A stretch of 64,000 bases of DNA from Curvularia sp. ZM96 (Eukaryota > Ascomycota > Dothideomycetes > Pleosporales > Pleosporaceae). Numbering within the stretch: position 1 is the first letter of the stretch; each line of letters opens with the position of its first letter. A program made the translations under genes and the position numbers. The notes beneath the pieces were generated by a model, which was not told the origin of the DNA, searched no databases, and was given only the letters and a program-made list of their open reading frames with translations. The stretch covers positions 310,001-374,000 of the forward strand of contig JAJGBQ010000009.1 in the NCBI GenBank assembly GCA_022457065.1. Reading direction: 5' to 3'. Below are positions 1 to 9,662 of this stretch, piece after piece.

Positions 1-144
1 ATTGTCGACTATATAAGAAGTGTAGATGAAGCGTCTATCTATCTACTCATCTAAGTGTCTATTAGAGAATTCTATCTTCAAGTTACATCAAGCCCCTTAT
101 TCTAACGAGCTTGATCAGCCAAAGCCCAAATTTCATCTACCATA

Positions 145-463
145 ATGCGCTTCTTCTACTTCCTCTTCACCCTCACCGCCAGCCTCGCATCAGCAATGCC
201 AGCCGAAAACGAGGAGAACAACGTTGCTGCCCCAGAGGCCGCTGCAGCCTGTCTTCCACCTAGCTGTCAATCTTTTGGTGTAAGTAAGGTTCCAAAACTT
301 TAGCGAAGAAGCTAACTAGAGTGCTAAACAAACAGTGCTGCTCAGGTAATTGTGGTTACTGGTGTGTAAGTACTCCCTCTAAATAATAGTGTTCACGTTT
401 TTTAGTAACTACGTTAACGGATATCCTAATCAGCGGGCATGTAACATCGAGTACACCTGTTAA
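145..463 (+). CDS. Candidate small secreted cysteine-rich protein (three exons)
   Basis: Exon 1 (145-279) starts with a clear signal peptide: Met, Arg, an aromatic/Leu-rich core and an Ala-Ser-Ala cleavage region near residues 15-17. An acidic/Ala-rich pro-like stretch follows, then the first two cysteines. Intron 1 (280-335) has GTAAGT, a GCTAAC branch and CAG. Exon 2 starts at 336 with a Cys-Cys pair. Two endings are possible. With donor GTGTGT at 362 and acceptor TAG at 405, the frame runs to TAA at 461-463 and gives about 72 aa ending in Cys. With donor GTAAGT at 366, a stop follows at once and gives about 55 aa. The short form has spacing C-x4-C-x4-CC-x3-C-x3-C, the order of an inhibitor-cystine-knot fold. 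It resembles fungal effector-type or antimicrobial secreted peptides, but the family and function are unknown. The splice model is inferred; no RNA was seen. Confidence 0.55.
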
Positions 464-788
464 TTTGGACGCCAAATTTCTCAAAGTTAGAGTTGTACTC
501 AAAGGCCAAGTTAGCTTTGTAGCTAGTGTTGTCTATACTGATTACTCCTTAGGAGATCAGATCAATGTAACAACGCTTAATAAAGCGGTCAACTTAGTGG
601 CTACAAAGCTTCTTTTGGCTACTTAGGAGCTAAGTTCTGTATCGTATCTCTTTAAGGAGGTGGCCCTCGCTCTAAAAGTATCTCAATATATTGTATAAGC
701 TCCTTCTCTTGCTGTGGGTGGAGGTGTTGACGCATTTATGCACTTGCCTCGTGTAACATAATTTGGCCTTTAGGTAAGTGTAGAGCGT
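464..788. other. No gene seen
   Basis: AT-rich sequence between the small secreted protein gene and the first dispersed repeat. No open frame, RNA gene or clear repeat was recognised. Confidence 0.5.
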
Positions 789-803
789 ACAGGCCTACAC
801 AAT

Positions 804-995
804 ATGCCAAACCGAACTATGGTCCCTTGTGAACAATGGTCGGATAGCGCGTTTTACCCCTGCCCGTCTACCCACCAGTTCGCAGTAGCAAACACCGTTA
901 GAATGATGTTCAAAACAGATGCAACTTCTACTCTAGATGTAGGAAACTCGTGTGCGTTCAATGCACTACATTTTATTATCATGCGACATATGTAG
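804..995 (+). pseudogene. 63-aa remnant: C-terminal end of an OrsD-associated repeat gene
   Basis: The frame encodes SDSAFYPCP, then HQFAVAN, DATSTLD and a C-terminal MRHM. The same peptide, with conservative changes, is read from copies b (from 16216) and c (55430-55549). In copy c it is fused in frame behind an OrsD-type zinc-finger region. Conservation at the protein level in three places indicates that this is the true C-terminus of a former gene and not a chance ORF. It has no promoter or N-terminal domain here and is very probably not functional. Confidence 0.5.
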
Positions 996-1058
996 CGTGA
1001 GTTATCAGATAAAATAGGGTAGAGAGTTGGTGTTCGTGGGTATGGCCCGTGCTGACTT

Positions 1059-1135
1059 AGGGTTGCGCCGCTAGTTGCACTTAGGGCTACGCTTAGGGCT
1101 TTACCCTAAGTCAACCCTAAGTTAGGGTTACGCCA
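1059..1135. repeat. Telomere-like TTAGGG/CCCTAA cluster within R1
   Basis: At least five TTAGGG or CCCTAA hexamers lie in both orientations within about 75 bp, interleaved with 'ttgcgc' motifs, forming an imperfect palindrome. Related patches lie at 16479-16530, 19120-19185 and, more weakly, 13767-13800. Confidence 0.6.
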
Positions 1136-1509
1136 GGCGCGAGCGGTTCTTAGCAAATTGCTATAACGTGAAAGGATACCAGTAGATAACCTCTAGACGG
1201 TTATGTAGGGGCGCCAGTTAGAGGTACTTGATAAAGTTTTCAATGCACCCCCTTATATCTCTCTTATCTCAACCTATTTCTTAGATTAAAATACTACTGT
1301 CTTGGTGTGATGATACCTGGCTCAGCTCCACCTAGGCCACCACGTGCCCAAAAAGGTACAGTAAACTGCATTGGAAGTATCTGGAGCTGAATAGCATATA
1401 CACATCACACTTGGTATAGGTAGCCACAGAGGGAGTTTTGAAGAAGGGTAACTGTTGCCCTCGCTGAAAGCCCCCCCCCCTCCCCTTCATGTTGCCCTCT
1501 CCTAATAAA

Positions 1510-2350
1510 TCCACTCTAGTTCTGGTAGTTTAGTGGCATATCTTGCGGCCAACTGAATTATGTCGTTCGAGTGCTGCATCTCCCATGCTCGGTCGAGCTT
1601 CTGTTCAATATTGCCTTCCTAGAAATATAGACGGGCAAGAATTGTGTCTAGTTTGCGAAGTATTCTGTCCACATAATAGCGCTGCGGGTCTTCCTAGATT
1701 TGAGCGATGAAGTTTTGCCTAGTATATATATCCCGAGAGAAGGCGAGTTTGCGAAGCTTTGACAGTTTCTAAATATAGTCTTGTATAGCAAAAGGATTAA
1801 CAAGCCACGAGTGTCTCCATCCTACCTAGCATCCCAAGCTAAGACAAAGTTGTTCTAAAGTGCGGAGGGTGGGATGTGGTTTTCATCCTTAGGCCACCTT
1901 ACACTTAAAGAACTAAGACACTCGAATCGACTAAGAAGTAACGGAAACACTTTCTTCTCCAGGAAGTTGGGCGCTGCGCCATTAATCCTTAATTTCCGGA
2001 TATGGGAGTTGGCCTAGAGAAAGTCTAGGTAAAAACTTCTTATCTCGAAGCTACAGCAAAACTATACAAAAATCTGTAGGTTGGGCAGGTATCCGCACTG
2101 ATGGAAGAAGTCTGTAACTAGTTACCTCATTCTTGCAAATATCAATTGCCAAAGAATGTGTTGGGCTAGACGCACTTGGCTGGATTAGGACATCAAGCCA
2201 GACCGGATCGTATTTTGTCAGACTGTCAGTTTGGAGATCCTGTACTGTCATTAGCGATTGCGGCTTCACCCTTACGCGCAGCTGCGCAGCATACTTTAGC
2301 AGATCCACATTTCGTATGTAGCTTAGCGCAGAAGGTCAGCTGCAGAATAA
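1510..2350 (-). pseudogene. Degenerate minus-strand gene of unknown family
   Basis: Read on the minus strand, long stretches look like protein interrupted by TAG at positions that would suit tryptophan. Examples are the segments EDPQRYYVDRILRKLD and KLDRAWEMQHSND near 1560-1700, and RFECLSSLSVRWPKDENH near 1900. The open segment at 2051-2308 may be the upstream part of the same gene. TGG-to-TAG changes and several frame breaks suggest RIP. The leucine-rich, F-box-like flavour of the 1900 region is only a hint, and no family can be assigned. Confidence 0.35.
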
Positions 2351-2691
2351 TTGATGTGATTGGTCAACCTACGATCCTCTGATGACTGGGCTTTTGGAAC
2401 GTTGTCTACAAGAGTGAAGCTGCAAACGCTAATGACAATAACTGTCGAAAGGACGGATATCTATTGAGCAAGTCAGGCAGCTGAACAGAAGAACCTGGAC
2501 CTATGTCGGGTGACATCCATGCAAGAGTCTTTAGAGCTGGTGAGGCAAGCACTCCATCTCATGAGAGGCATAAGCTGCTTACTGGCAAGCAGTCGCGTCA
2601 ATGCGGCACAGTTCGCATCATGCACCGAGCCGACGTACCCTTCAAAGTGCTTACGGTGGCGATCGAGCCGTGAAGTTAACTAGTTATGCGC

Positions 2692-3135
2692 AGCTGTCAT
2701 CGTATACTTACATACGACTAGCCTTTAGGCACAACAAGAACTGAGTATCACACAGGCAACATCCTAGATCACTTAGATAGCGTGAGGGAATCCAAATAAG
2801 GAGATTTGTCACGGTAGTGCCATCACATCGACGATAAGGGTTCCCTACTATTAAGTTCACGCTATCTTTTATTCGGTCCTAATGCATGTACTATATTCCA
2901 TTGAACAGCTTTTGCTAAAGATGACACGTGAATGCTGCCTAACACAAATGCGATCTAAGACAGTATGCAGCTTTAGAGCCTTTACGATAGTGCTGCGAGC
3001 AAGCTCAGTCCACCTTATCAAGACATGGTAGACTAACTTACTCGGTGCCGAAAACGGGCAAGATCAGCGCAGCTACATTACTCAGCTCAGCTGAAGCTTA
3101 GGCTGGTGGGCGGTCTGTGTCTGTCACAAGATACT
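2692..3135 (+). repeat. Dispersed repeat R2, copy a (gene 3' end plus downstream flank)
   Basis: About 440 bp align with 42803-43240, with many C/T and G/A differences. The first about 45 bp correspond to the last codons of the gene that ends at 42838; the rest is that gene's downstream sequence. Inside the repeat the motifs gatagcgtga (about 2777) and tcacgctatc (about 2858) are inverted relative to each other, and this inverted pair is kept in both copies. Confidence 0.8.
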
Positions 3136-4704
3136 ATGCAAGTTAATAATTCCCAATGAACACTCCAGGTTAGCCTGCTGAGTTCTAGATCGGATATAGA
3201 ATGCTTTAAGATGCTCTAAGAAATTTATTGGTGCAGAGCTGATCCAAGGGCTCTGGTGAATGAACAGCTTTGGATGCTGTTCCAAACAAAGTTATGGATG
3301 CATCATCACAGCTGCTTAATTCCCGCAACAAACTACTATTCGTATTCCTCTATCTAGATTCTTCAGCTAGCCACACGGCGTAAGCTACTAATCTTATGGG
3401 AAACGATGTACTATCGTTCCATGGTTGAATACGGAGCTGAAGCTGTAATGGTGGCTGCAGTTGGTGCATGTACCATGATGATCTCTATCCAGCTGGTAAG
3501 CGATATGCATGAATTTACACAGAGAGCTGAGTAAGCTGCATTGTCTGGTTCACAAAATATCTGTTGCTAGCATCAGTGTCATGTATGCTTTTACTGCGCT
3601 GAATGACGCAATCCCTTACAGGTGGGGTAAGCTTATGAAGGGTACACTAGCTAAACAATCTGTATGAGCTGAACAACCTGCATGAGCTGAACAATCTGCA
3701 TAAGCTTGCATGGCCTAATTGACCTGCACAACCTGAGCAGTATTGCATGAGCCTAGCACTATCTAACTTTTCGATGCGCCTTATTGAAGATGGACTAAGC
3801 AAAGCGACCAGCCAGGCAGATATCTGCGCATAGCTCGTGGCCTGCGCACAGTGCAGGTCTTATTTTATCGATTTCTAGTCCGCGCACGGTGCTTAGAGTT
3901 TGACGTTCTGCAGCTTGTCTAGAGACATATACTAATCATAATAGCATAATTTTGTCACTCAGCTCGACCCTGCTTGTAGACCCATCGAATCATTACCTGG
4001 CCACATTTTACTCTTTGCGCGCAGCGGGAGCCCCTTCGCTTCACGTCGTATCCGTGAGCCACTACACTGATGTATCCTTTCCATCTCTCGGCATCTGATG
4101 TTTTCCTACGAACATATTTTAGCATTCTTCATTATCTGTGTAGATTGAGTGCTGCAAAACAGTCAAGTTACCAGATAACCATCATCACTGAAAAGCATTT
4201 ACCTGAGCCCTATTTCAGATCATTCGACTATGCAGAAGACTTAGCTCGGGAAGTGCCGTTCGGCTTGGTGCGAACCGATTATGGAGCTATATATTAAGCA
4301 ACAGTAGGCAGGTTAGCTTACTACGATTATCCATGGATTCAGTAGGGCAAGCGCCATCTATGACAACATTATCACGCACTTAAAATATTTGAAGTTCTTC
4401 GTATTTCGTATTACCCCACTGGTGCCAGACCCTGTCCAGTCTACCGGCTGCGACTGGCCAGCACCCCACCTCCATCAGCTCTCAGCCCTAGCCCGCGGTA
4501 CAGACACGCAGCTCCTCCGATGTGTGCGCAACTGCCTTTCTCCCTCCTGGGCGGCGTCCTGAGGCCCGACCCTCAGCCTGTTCGTCCTCAGCCTGCTCAT
4601 CCTCCTCAGCCGGCCGGAAGAGCTTACAAGGCTGATAGCAATCTTCTCTCACCGTTCTCCCTCTACGTTGACGAGCCAGCGCGACCTCAACCACAGATCA
4701 AGAC
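3136..4704. other. No gene seen; degenerate DNA and 5' flank of the NLR gene
   Basis: There is no convincing coding signal. The open stretch at 4070-4297 has no recognisable domain. A short 18-bp minisatellite lies at 3650-3703. The 4440-4700 part is pyrimidine- and CAG/CTC-rich and probably holds the 5' UTR and promoter of the gene that starts at 4705. Confidence 0.5.
3650..3703 (+). repeat. 18-bp tandem repeat, three units
   Basis: Three consecutive 18-mers (3650-3667, 3668-3685, 3686-3703) follow the pattern gctRaacaaYctgYatRa, with one to three differences each. Confidence 0.75.
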
Positions 4705-7700
4705 ATGGAGCAAGCGACATCAACCAAGCACGGCGGAGAGCCAAACCCTCTCGACACCACAGGACTCTGCCTGCTCTCTCTCGATGGCGGCGGCGTGCGC
4801 GGGTTCTCGACACTCTACATCTTGAAGAGCATCATGGACCGACTGAACCACGAGCTAAAAAAGAACCCTCCAATGAAGCCATGCGAGGTGTTTGACCTCA
4901 TCGGAGGCACCAGCACCGGCGGGTGAGTAGACACCGCTTGTTGATGAGGGTGGCTGACACCGTCACAACAGCCTGATTGCGATCATGCTCGGCCGGCTCG
5001 AAATGGGCATAGACGAATGCATTGCCACATACAGCGATCTCGCGGCAGCCGTCTTCGGCGAGAAACTACACCACATTCCAATCAACATCAAAGGGGGAGT
5101 CAAGCCACGATTCGATTCTGCGAGGCTGGAGAGTGCGATCCAAAAGGCGGTAGCGCAAAGCGATGCATCTGGGACAGACATGTTCAATGACGGGACAGAG
5201 CGTGGATGCCGAACGTAGGTACGCGGGTCATGCGAGGAGTCCGGTTTCTAACAAGAACAGCTTCGTGTGCTCTATTGATCGCGATACAAAGGACATGATC
5301 CGTCTCCGAAGCTACAGCCTCCCCGATGAGCCAAGCATCCACGCGACGATCTGCCAGGCCGCTCTCGCTACGTCCGCGGCCACATCCTTTTTCGATCCGG
5401 TTAGCATTGGAGACCGCACCTTTGCCGACGGCGGCTTTGGCGCGAACAATCCGGTGGACGAGGTGGAAGGAGAAGCAGCCAACATCTGGTGCTCGGAAAC
5501 GGGAGACTTGAAGCCTCTAGTCAAGTGCTTTATTTCCATTGGGACCGGCAACCCAGGCAAGAAGGCATTCGAGGGCAGCATGTTTAAGTTCCTTGGCGAG
5601 ACGGTCGTGCAGATTGCGACGGAGACAGAGGCGACGGAGAAGAAGTTTATCGCGAGGTGGGCCAAACACTTTGATGAAAAGCGATACTTCCGCTTTAATG
5701 TTGAGCAGGGGCTACAGAATATCGGACTTGAAGAGTACAAGAAGAAGGGTGCTATTGAAGCGGCTTCGGAGGGGTATCTGACGCACATGGCACAGAAGTT
5801 CCGGGTGCGGGACTGTATTCAGAACCTGTGGCTGAAGCAGAGTATGTATCTTGAGGACTTTTCGTAGCAAATGAAAACATGATTGACTGATGTTTGCAGA
5901 CAAGCCCCTAACATCCTTCGCTGCTCTTGTGCATGTAAGTGCAATCTTGGCCTTTCAGCTAGCGCTTTGCTGATTTGTGCAGGAATATACCATCCGCATC
6001 ATCCGACAGCAGTCAGGTACGATTTCTTGCCGGGCACATATCATCGATTGGCTTCAAGCTCTCGACTCCCCCTCAGACCTTGACAGATTGTCCATGGAGC
6101 GATTAGAGGGCACAGGGATCTGGCTGCTTGGAGATGAACGCTTCCAAGAATGGCAGAAATCGTCTTCGGCACTTTGGGTTTATGGGAAGTCGGGGTCAGG
6201 AAAAAGTGTCCTGAGCTCACTTGCCATTCAACACATCAAAGATATGTGCAGTAGGCATCAAGGTTGGGGATTTGCATATCATTTCTTCTCCAATATTTCG
6301 GTCAATGAGAAGGCTACAGTAAGCGGGTGGCTGACAGCATCGGTCAAGCAACTCATAAGCCAAAACGACACGGTAGAAATTCCGCAGGAGTTGCAGCAAC
6401 GCTTCAAGCGTCGTGAGCGGCCAACGATAACGGATTTAAGTCAATCCTTGCGTACATTGATCAACAGTTTCTCGAGGACGTACCTAGTCTTCGATGCTCT
6501 CGACGAATGCTCGGACCGAGAAATTCTACTGAAGGAGATCCAGCGAATCATACCCACTACAGATACAATGCTTCCATTGCATTTGCTCATTACAAGCCGC
6601 CCCGAGAACGACTTCAAGACTTCGCTTGCCGATTGCACCAAAAGTATATCACTTCAGACCGATCTCGTCCAAGCAGATATTCAATATTACACTTCTCAGA
6701 TATTAGCAACGGATCGCAAATTCAAAGCATGGGAAGACGGCCTTAAGGATGACGTTCGGAAGGCGCTGATCGACAAAGCGGATGGCACGTGAGTTATGCA
6801 GATTAATAATGCCTTCACAGGATGTTGCTAAGACTGCTAGGTTCCGCTGGGTTTCACTACAGATCATTGATCTACGTGGCTGCCGAAACAAGCGCGACAT
6901 CCAAAAAACTCTTAAGAGCCTACCGCGGACCCTGGCGGAGACTTACGCGCGTATACTTTCCCAAATTGATCCCAAAGATCAAGCAGGCTGCCGAAATATG
7001 CTCCATCTCCTGGCTACTTCAACTAGACCCCTGACAGTCAATGAAGTAGCTGAACTATTCGTGATAGATGTAGAGCACAACCAATTCGATGTCGACGCAC
7101 GATTTATAGAGCCAAACGGTATTACGGAAATCTGTCCGGGTCTGATCGAAATCACCACCTTCACAGAAACCAAGGACAATATCTCCTTTGATGGCAACTC
7201 CGAATCTGGATTTTCTGCGACATTGGAAACACCTTCGTTGGCTGCAGATCAGTATGTGAAATTGACACACGCGTCTGTTCTAGACTATCTAGTCTCTTGC
7301 CGGGATGGAGTGAACTCCCCCTTATTCGGCTTCGAGACAGGGAGCGCCAACTTCCTCGCCGCAAAGCTATGCTTGCTCTACGTTATAGCTTACAATGAAG
7401 AGAGTGTCAGCCAACGTCACCATGCCGAAAGAGAATTTCAATTCTGGGAGGCTCACGAAAGCTCGGCTATTCGTTGGCCTTTGCTGTCTTATGCATCCAA
7501 AGCATGGCAAATTCACTGGGCTCAATTTGAAACCTCCGTCCTGGACGATCTAGCCAAGGGGTTACCACTGTCAGGATCAAGAAAGTCAGAATCCGAAATT
7601 CTGGACACTTTTGCGCTTCGCCTCTTCAAGCTTGAAGGAGATAGCTGCTTGCAATGGACTTCAGCCGCACTTGCTCAAGGAGTCCTTGAGAATGAATTTA

Positions 7701-8779
7701 CAGGCACTCAAGATATTAACGAAGGTTTAGGACTGGGTAATGGTCTCTTTTTCCGCTCTTTTAAGGAAGATCCACCTATTGGCAGGCTCCCTTCAATTTG
7801 TTTGAGTTCAGCAATGTGTGGCTGCAAGCCGATTTTATCTCATCTTCAAGAAATCGCCTCAGCGAGAAGCAGTACGCTGTCCACAAAACCCAGATTATCG
7901 GAGCTCATTCGCAAGGATGACGGTGCAGTCTTGAGACTTATTTACGAAGCCATGTCAAATCCTTCATCCTCTCGCTGGTATCGAGGATCTCAAGAAGCAA
8001 TTCTAAGGAATTTCTTACAATATATTCTTGGAATTGGGTTCCGAGATCCCGGATCACTGGCTCTCATCTCTGGCGCAGCTAAAGGAGACACCACGGTCGT
8101 TGATTTGCTTCTTCAACTGGGAGTTGACGTGTACGCTCCGGATGGCTACAACGAAGCGCTGTATACGGCAGCAAGTTCCAATCCTGTACGGCGTGAAGTG
8201 ATCGAGCTTCTGCTGGAAAGAGGGGCAGACCCAAACACGCCGACCCGAGGACTCAATTGGGTCAGCGATGTGTCATGTGGAACATTGTTATGGCTTCCCG
8301 CTATGAATGATGAGACGGAACTTGTTGAATTGTTAATTCAGCATGGAGCAAACGTCAATTCATCGTCCGATAGATTTGGAGAGTATGGAGGGTTGCTTCA
8401 CAGTGTCGCGATCCCACGGTACTTCCACAAGGACTGGCAGCCCCTAAGTACGATGAAGCAATTGATTACGCATGGAGCTAGGCTTTTCCCACAACATGCA
8501 GAGTACCAGCGTTATCTGCAACGTGCCAGTTCTTCTGAGGTTTCGAAACATCTACAGGTACTAAAGAAAGCTGGAGCAAAGCAGGAAGATGGCCGAGGAA
8601 TTCGACCATTGGACTGCCAAGCCATCTGGGCAAAACATCGGGAGTTGAAGGCCACGAAACATCGGGAATTGGAGGGCGAACGAGACCTTTGGAAAGGCTA
8701 CGGACTGACATTAAGCGATTGTAGCGATATCCCAGAGGGGCCCGACGAGCTAGAGTGGTTGCAAGAGGACACCCTCTAG
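4705..8779 (+). CDS. Patatin-NACHT-ankyrin NLR-like protein
   Basis: Six exons (4705-4922, 4972-5214, 5261-5841, 5900-5934, 5983-6788, 6841-8779) give 1273 aa. All five introns have GT donors, CTRAY-type branches and AG acceptors and keep the frame. Domain 1 (about residues 20-330) is a patatin-like phospholipase with DGGGVRG at 27-33, GTSTG with catalytic Ser70, and the Asp-Gly-Gly motif with catalytic Asp210. Domain 2 is a NACHT NTPase with P-loop GKSGSGKS at 427-434 and Walker B LVFDALDEC at 527-535, followed by a winged-helix-like region (about 629-760). The C-terminus (about 1030-1180) has degenerate ankyrin repeats such as 'VIELLLERGADPNT'. Fungal proteins of this architecture act as NLR-type sensors in heterokaryon incompatibility or immunity; the lipase would be the effector. 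All key catalytic residues are present, so the gene appears intact. The start follows the only upstream in-frame Met near the motif. Confidence 0.9.
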
Positions 8780-8937
8780 GGAGAGCCATGGGTAATCCGC
8801 GGCGATATTAGGGATACACATCCTATCTTCAATCCTAGTATATGATGCTACGTGACTCGGCCCCCGATACATCCAGAATAGGTAATTACGGACCCCGATT
8901 CAAAAACACGCGTATGCAACGCGGATCAGACCTAAGA

Positions 8938-9230
8938 GCCTAACCTAACACTATAAGCAAAACCCTCACTACAACACCACCACTCAACGCTTGAATAAAG
9001 TATTAAAAAGAAGACTGCATATACTTTGAAAGCCATATTTTTACCCTTAGCGATTAGAATAGCATAATCTAACGTCGCTGTTGTGTTATTGCGTGCTAAA
9101 GGTAGGTGGTTTTGGCCGCCAAAAAGGCGCTATACCACTTTTGAATTTCGCGGACACCACTAAGCCCAATTCGAATTTCGCGGACATGCTGAGCCTATTT
9201 TGAATTTCGGCGACACCAGCTATCACGGCC
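8938..9230 (+). repeat. Dispersed repeat R3, copy a
   Basis: About 290 bp align with 47000-47290 (same strand) and 60765-61060 (opposite strand). The shared blocks are a 'ctacaacaccacca' stretch, an 'atatactttgaaag' stretch, 'cgtcgctgYtgtgttattgcg' (trimmed here), and two to three direct copies of a 'gaatttcgSSgaca' motif. Next to copy c is the N-terminal helix-turn-helix of a pogo-like transposase, so R3 may be the end of a pogo-family element. Confidence 0.75.
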
Positions 9231-9336
9231 ATGCTACACCTACAGCATACAACACACGGCTGTGTAGTATTGTAATAGGCTAAACGTTCTTTATATACCA
9301 AGCGGTTGCTCTAAAGAGCGTACTTCCTTATATATA

Positions 9337-9427
9337 GGGCTACAAGAAAAGTTTTTCTTAGTCCCCCTAATAGCTTGCTAGATTATGTTGGTATAAGAAT
9401 ACCCCAAAAAGACTTTTCTGGTAACCT
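9337..9427. mobile_element. Short inverted-repeat (MITE-like) element, copy 1
   Basis: About 91 bp with imperfect inverted ends: gggctacaagaaaagt on the left and acttttctggtaacct on the right. The core 'taatagcttgctaga' is identical to that of a second copy at 13623-13716. The two copies have the same orientation and flank the 1260-aa ORF. No clean target-site duplication was seen. Confidence 0.6.
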
Positions 9428-9662
9428 CAATGGCAGCTGAAAACCTCTCAACTTGATCTATGGGGATTTTCGCTGCACACAGCGTGTACCAAAGAGGTTA
9501 GGAAGCTGACGACGTCTGACATAGGTAGGGTAGGGTACGCTCGAGCCTTTCCCCTGACACACCAGGGTATATTTTCCCCACAAGTAGGCCTTGTCCCCGT
9601 TACTTATCATGATCTGTTTGACACTCTACTCTTCTAAAAGATCGATTCTGGTATAGCTTACA

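Larger units (their letters stand above)
794..1495 (+). repeat. Dispersed repeat R1, copy a
   Basis: From the motif cctacacaatatgcc this stretch matches 16212-16775 (copy b) and, over its first part, 55395-55550 (copy c). Copies a and b share many blocks: a C-terminal coding end, a TTAGGG-rich palindromic patch, the motif gcgccaggcgcgagcggtt, and a distal block ending in a purine-rich 'cacagagggagt' segment. Copy a carries an extra insert at about 1300-1420. The repeat begins with coding sequence (see 804-995), so it is probably the 3' end and downstream flank of a multicopy gene, not an LTR. Confidence 0.75.

Noticed and set aside
5312..5788. 158-aa open frame on the minus strand inside the NLR gene
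   Set aside because: Antisense shadow of the patatin exon; no domain, and the sense frame carries all family motifs.
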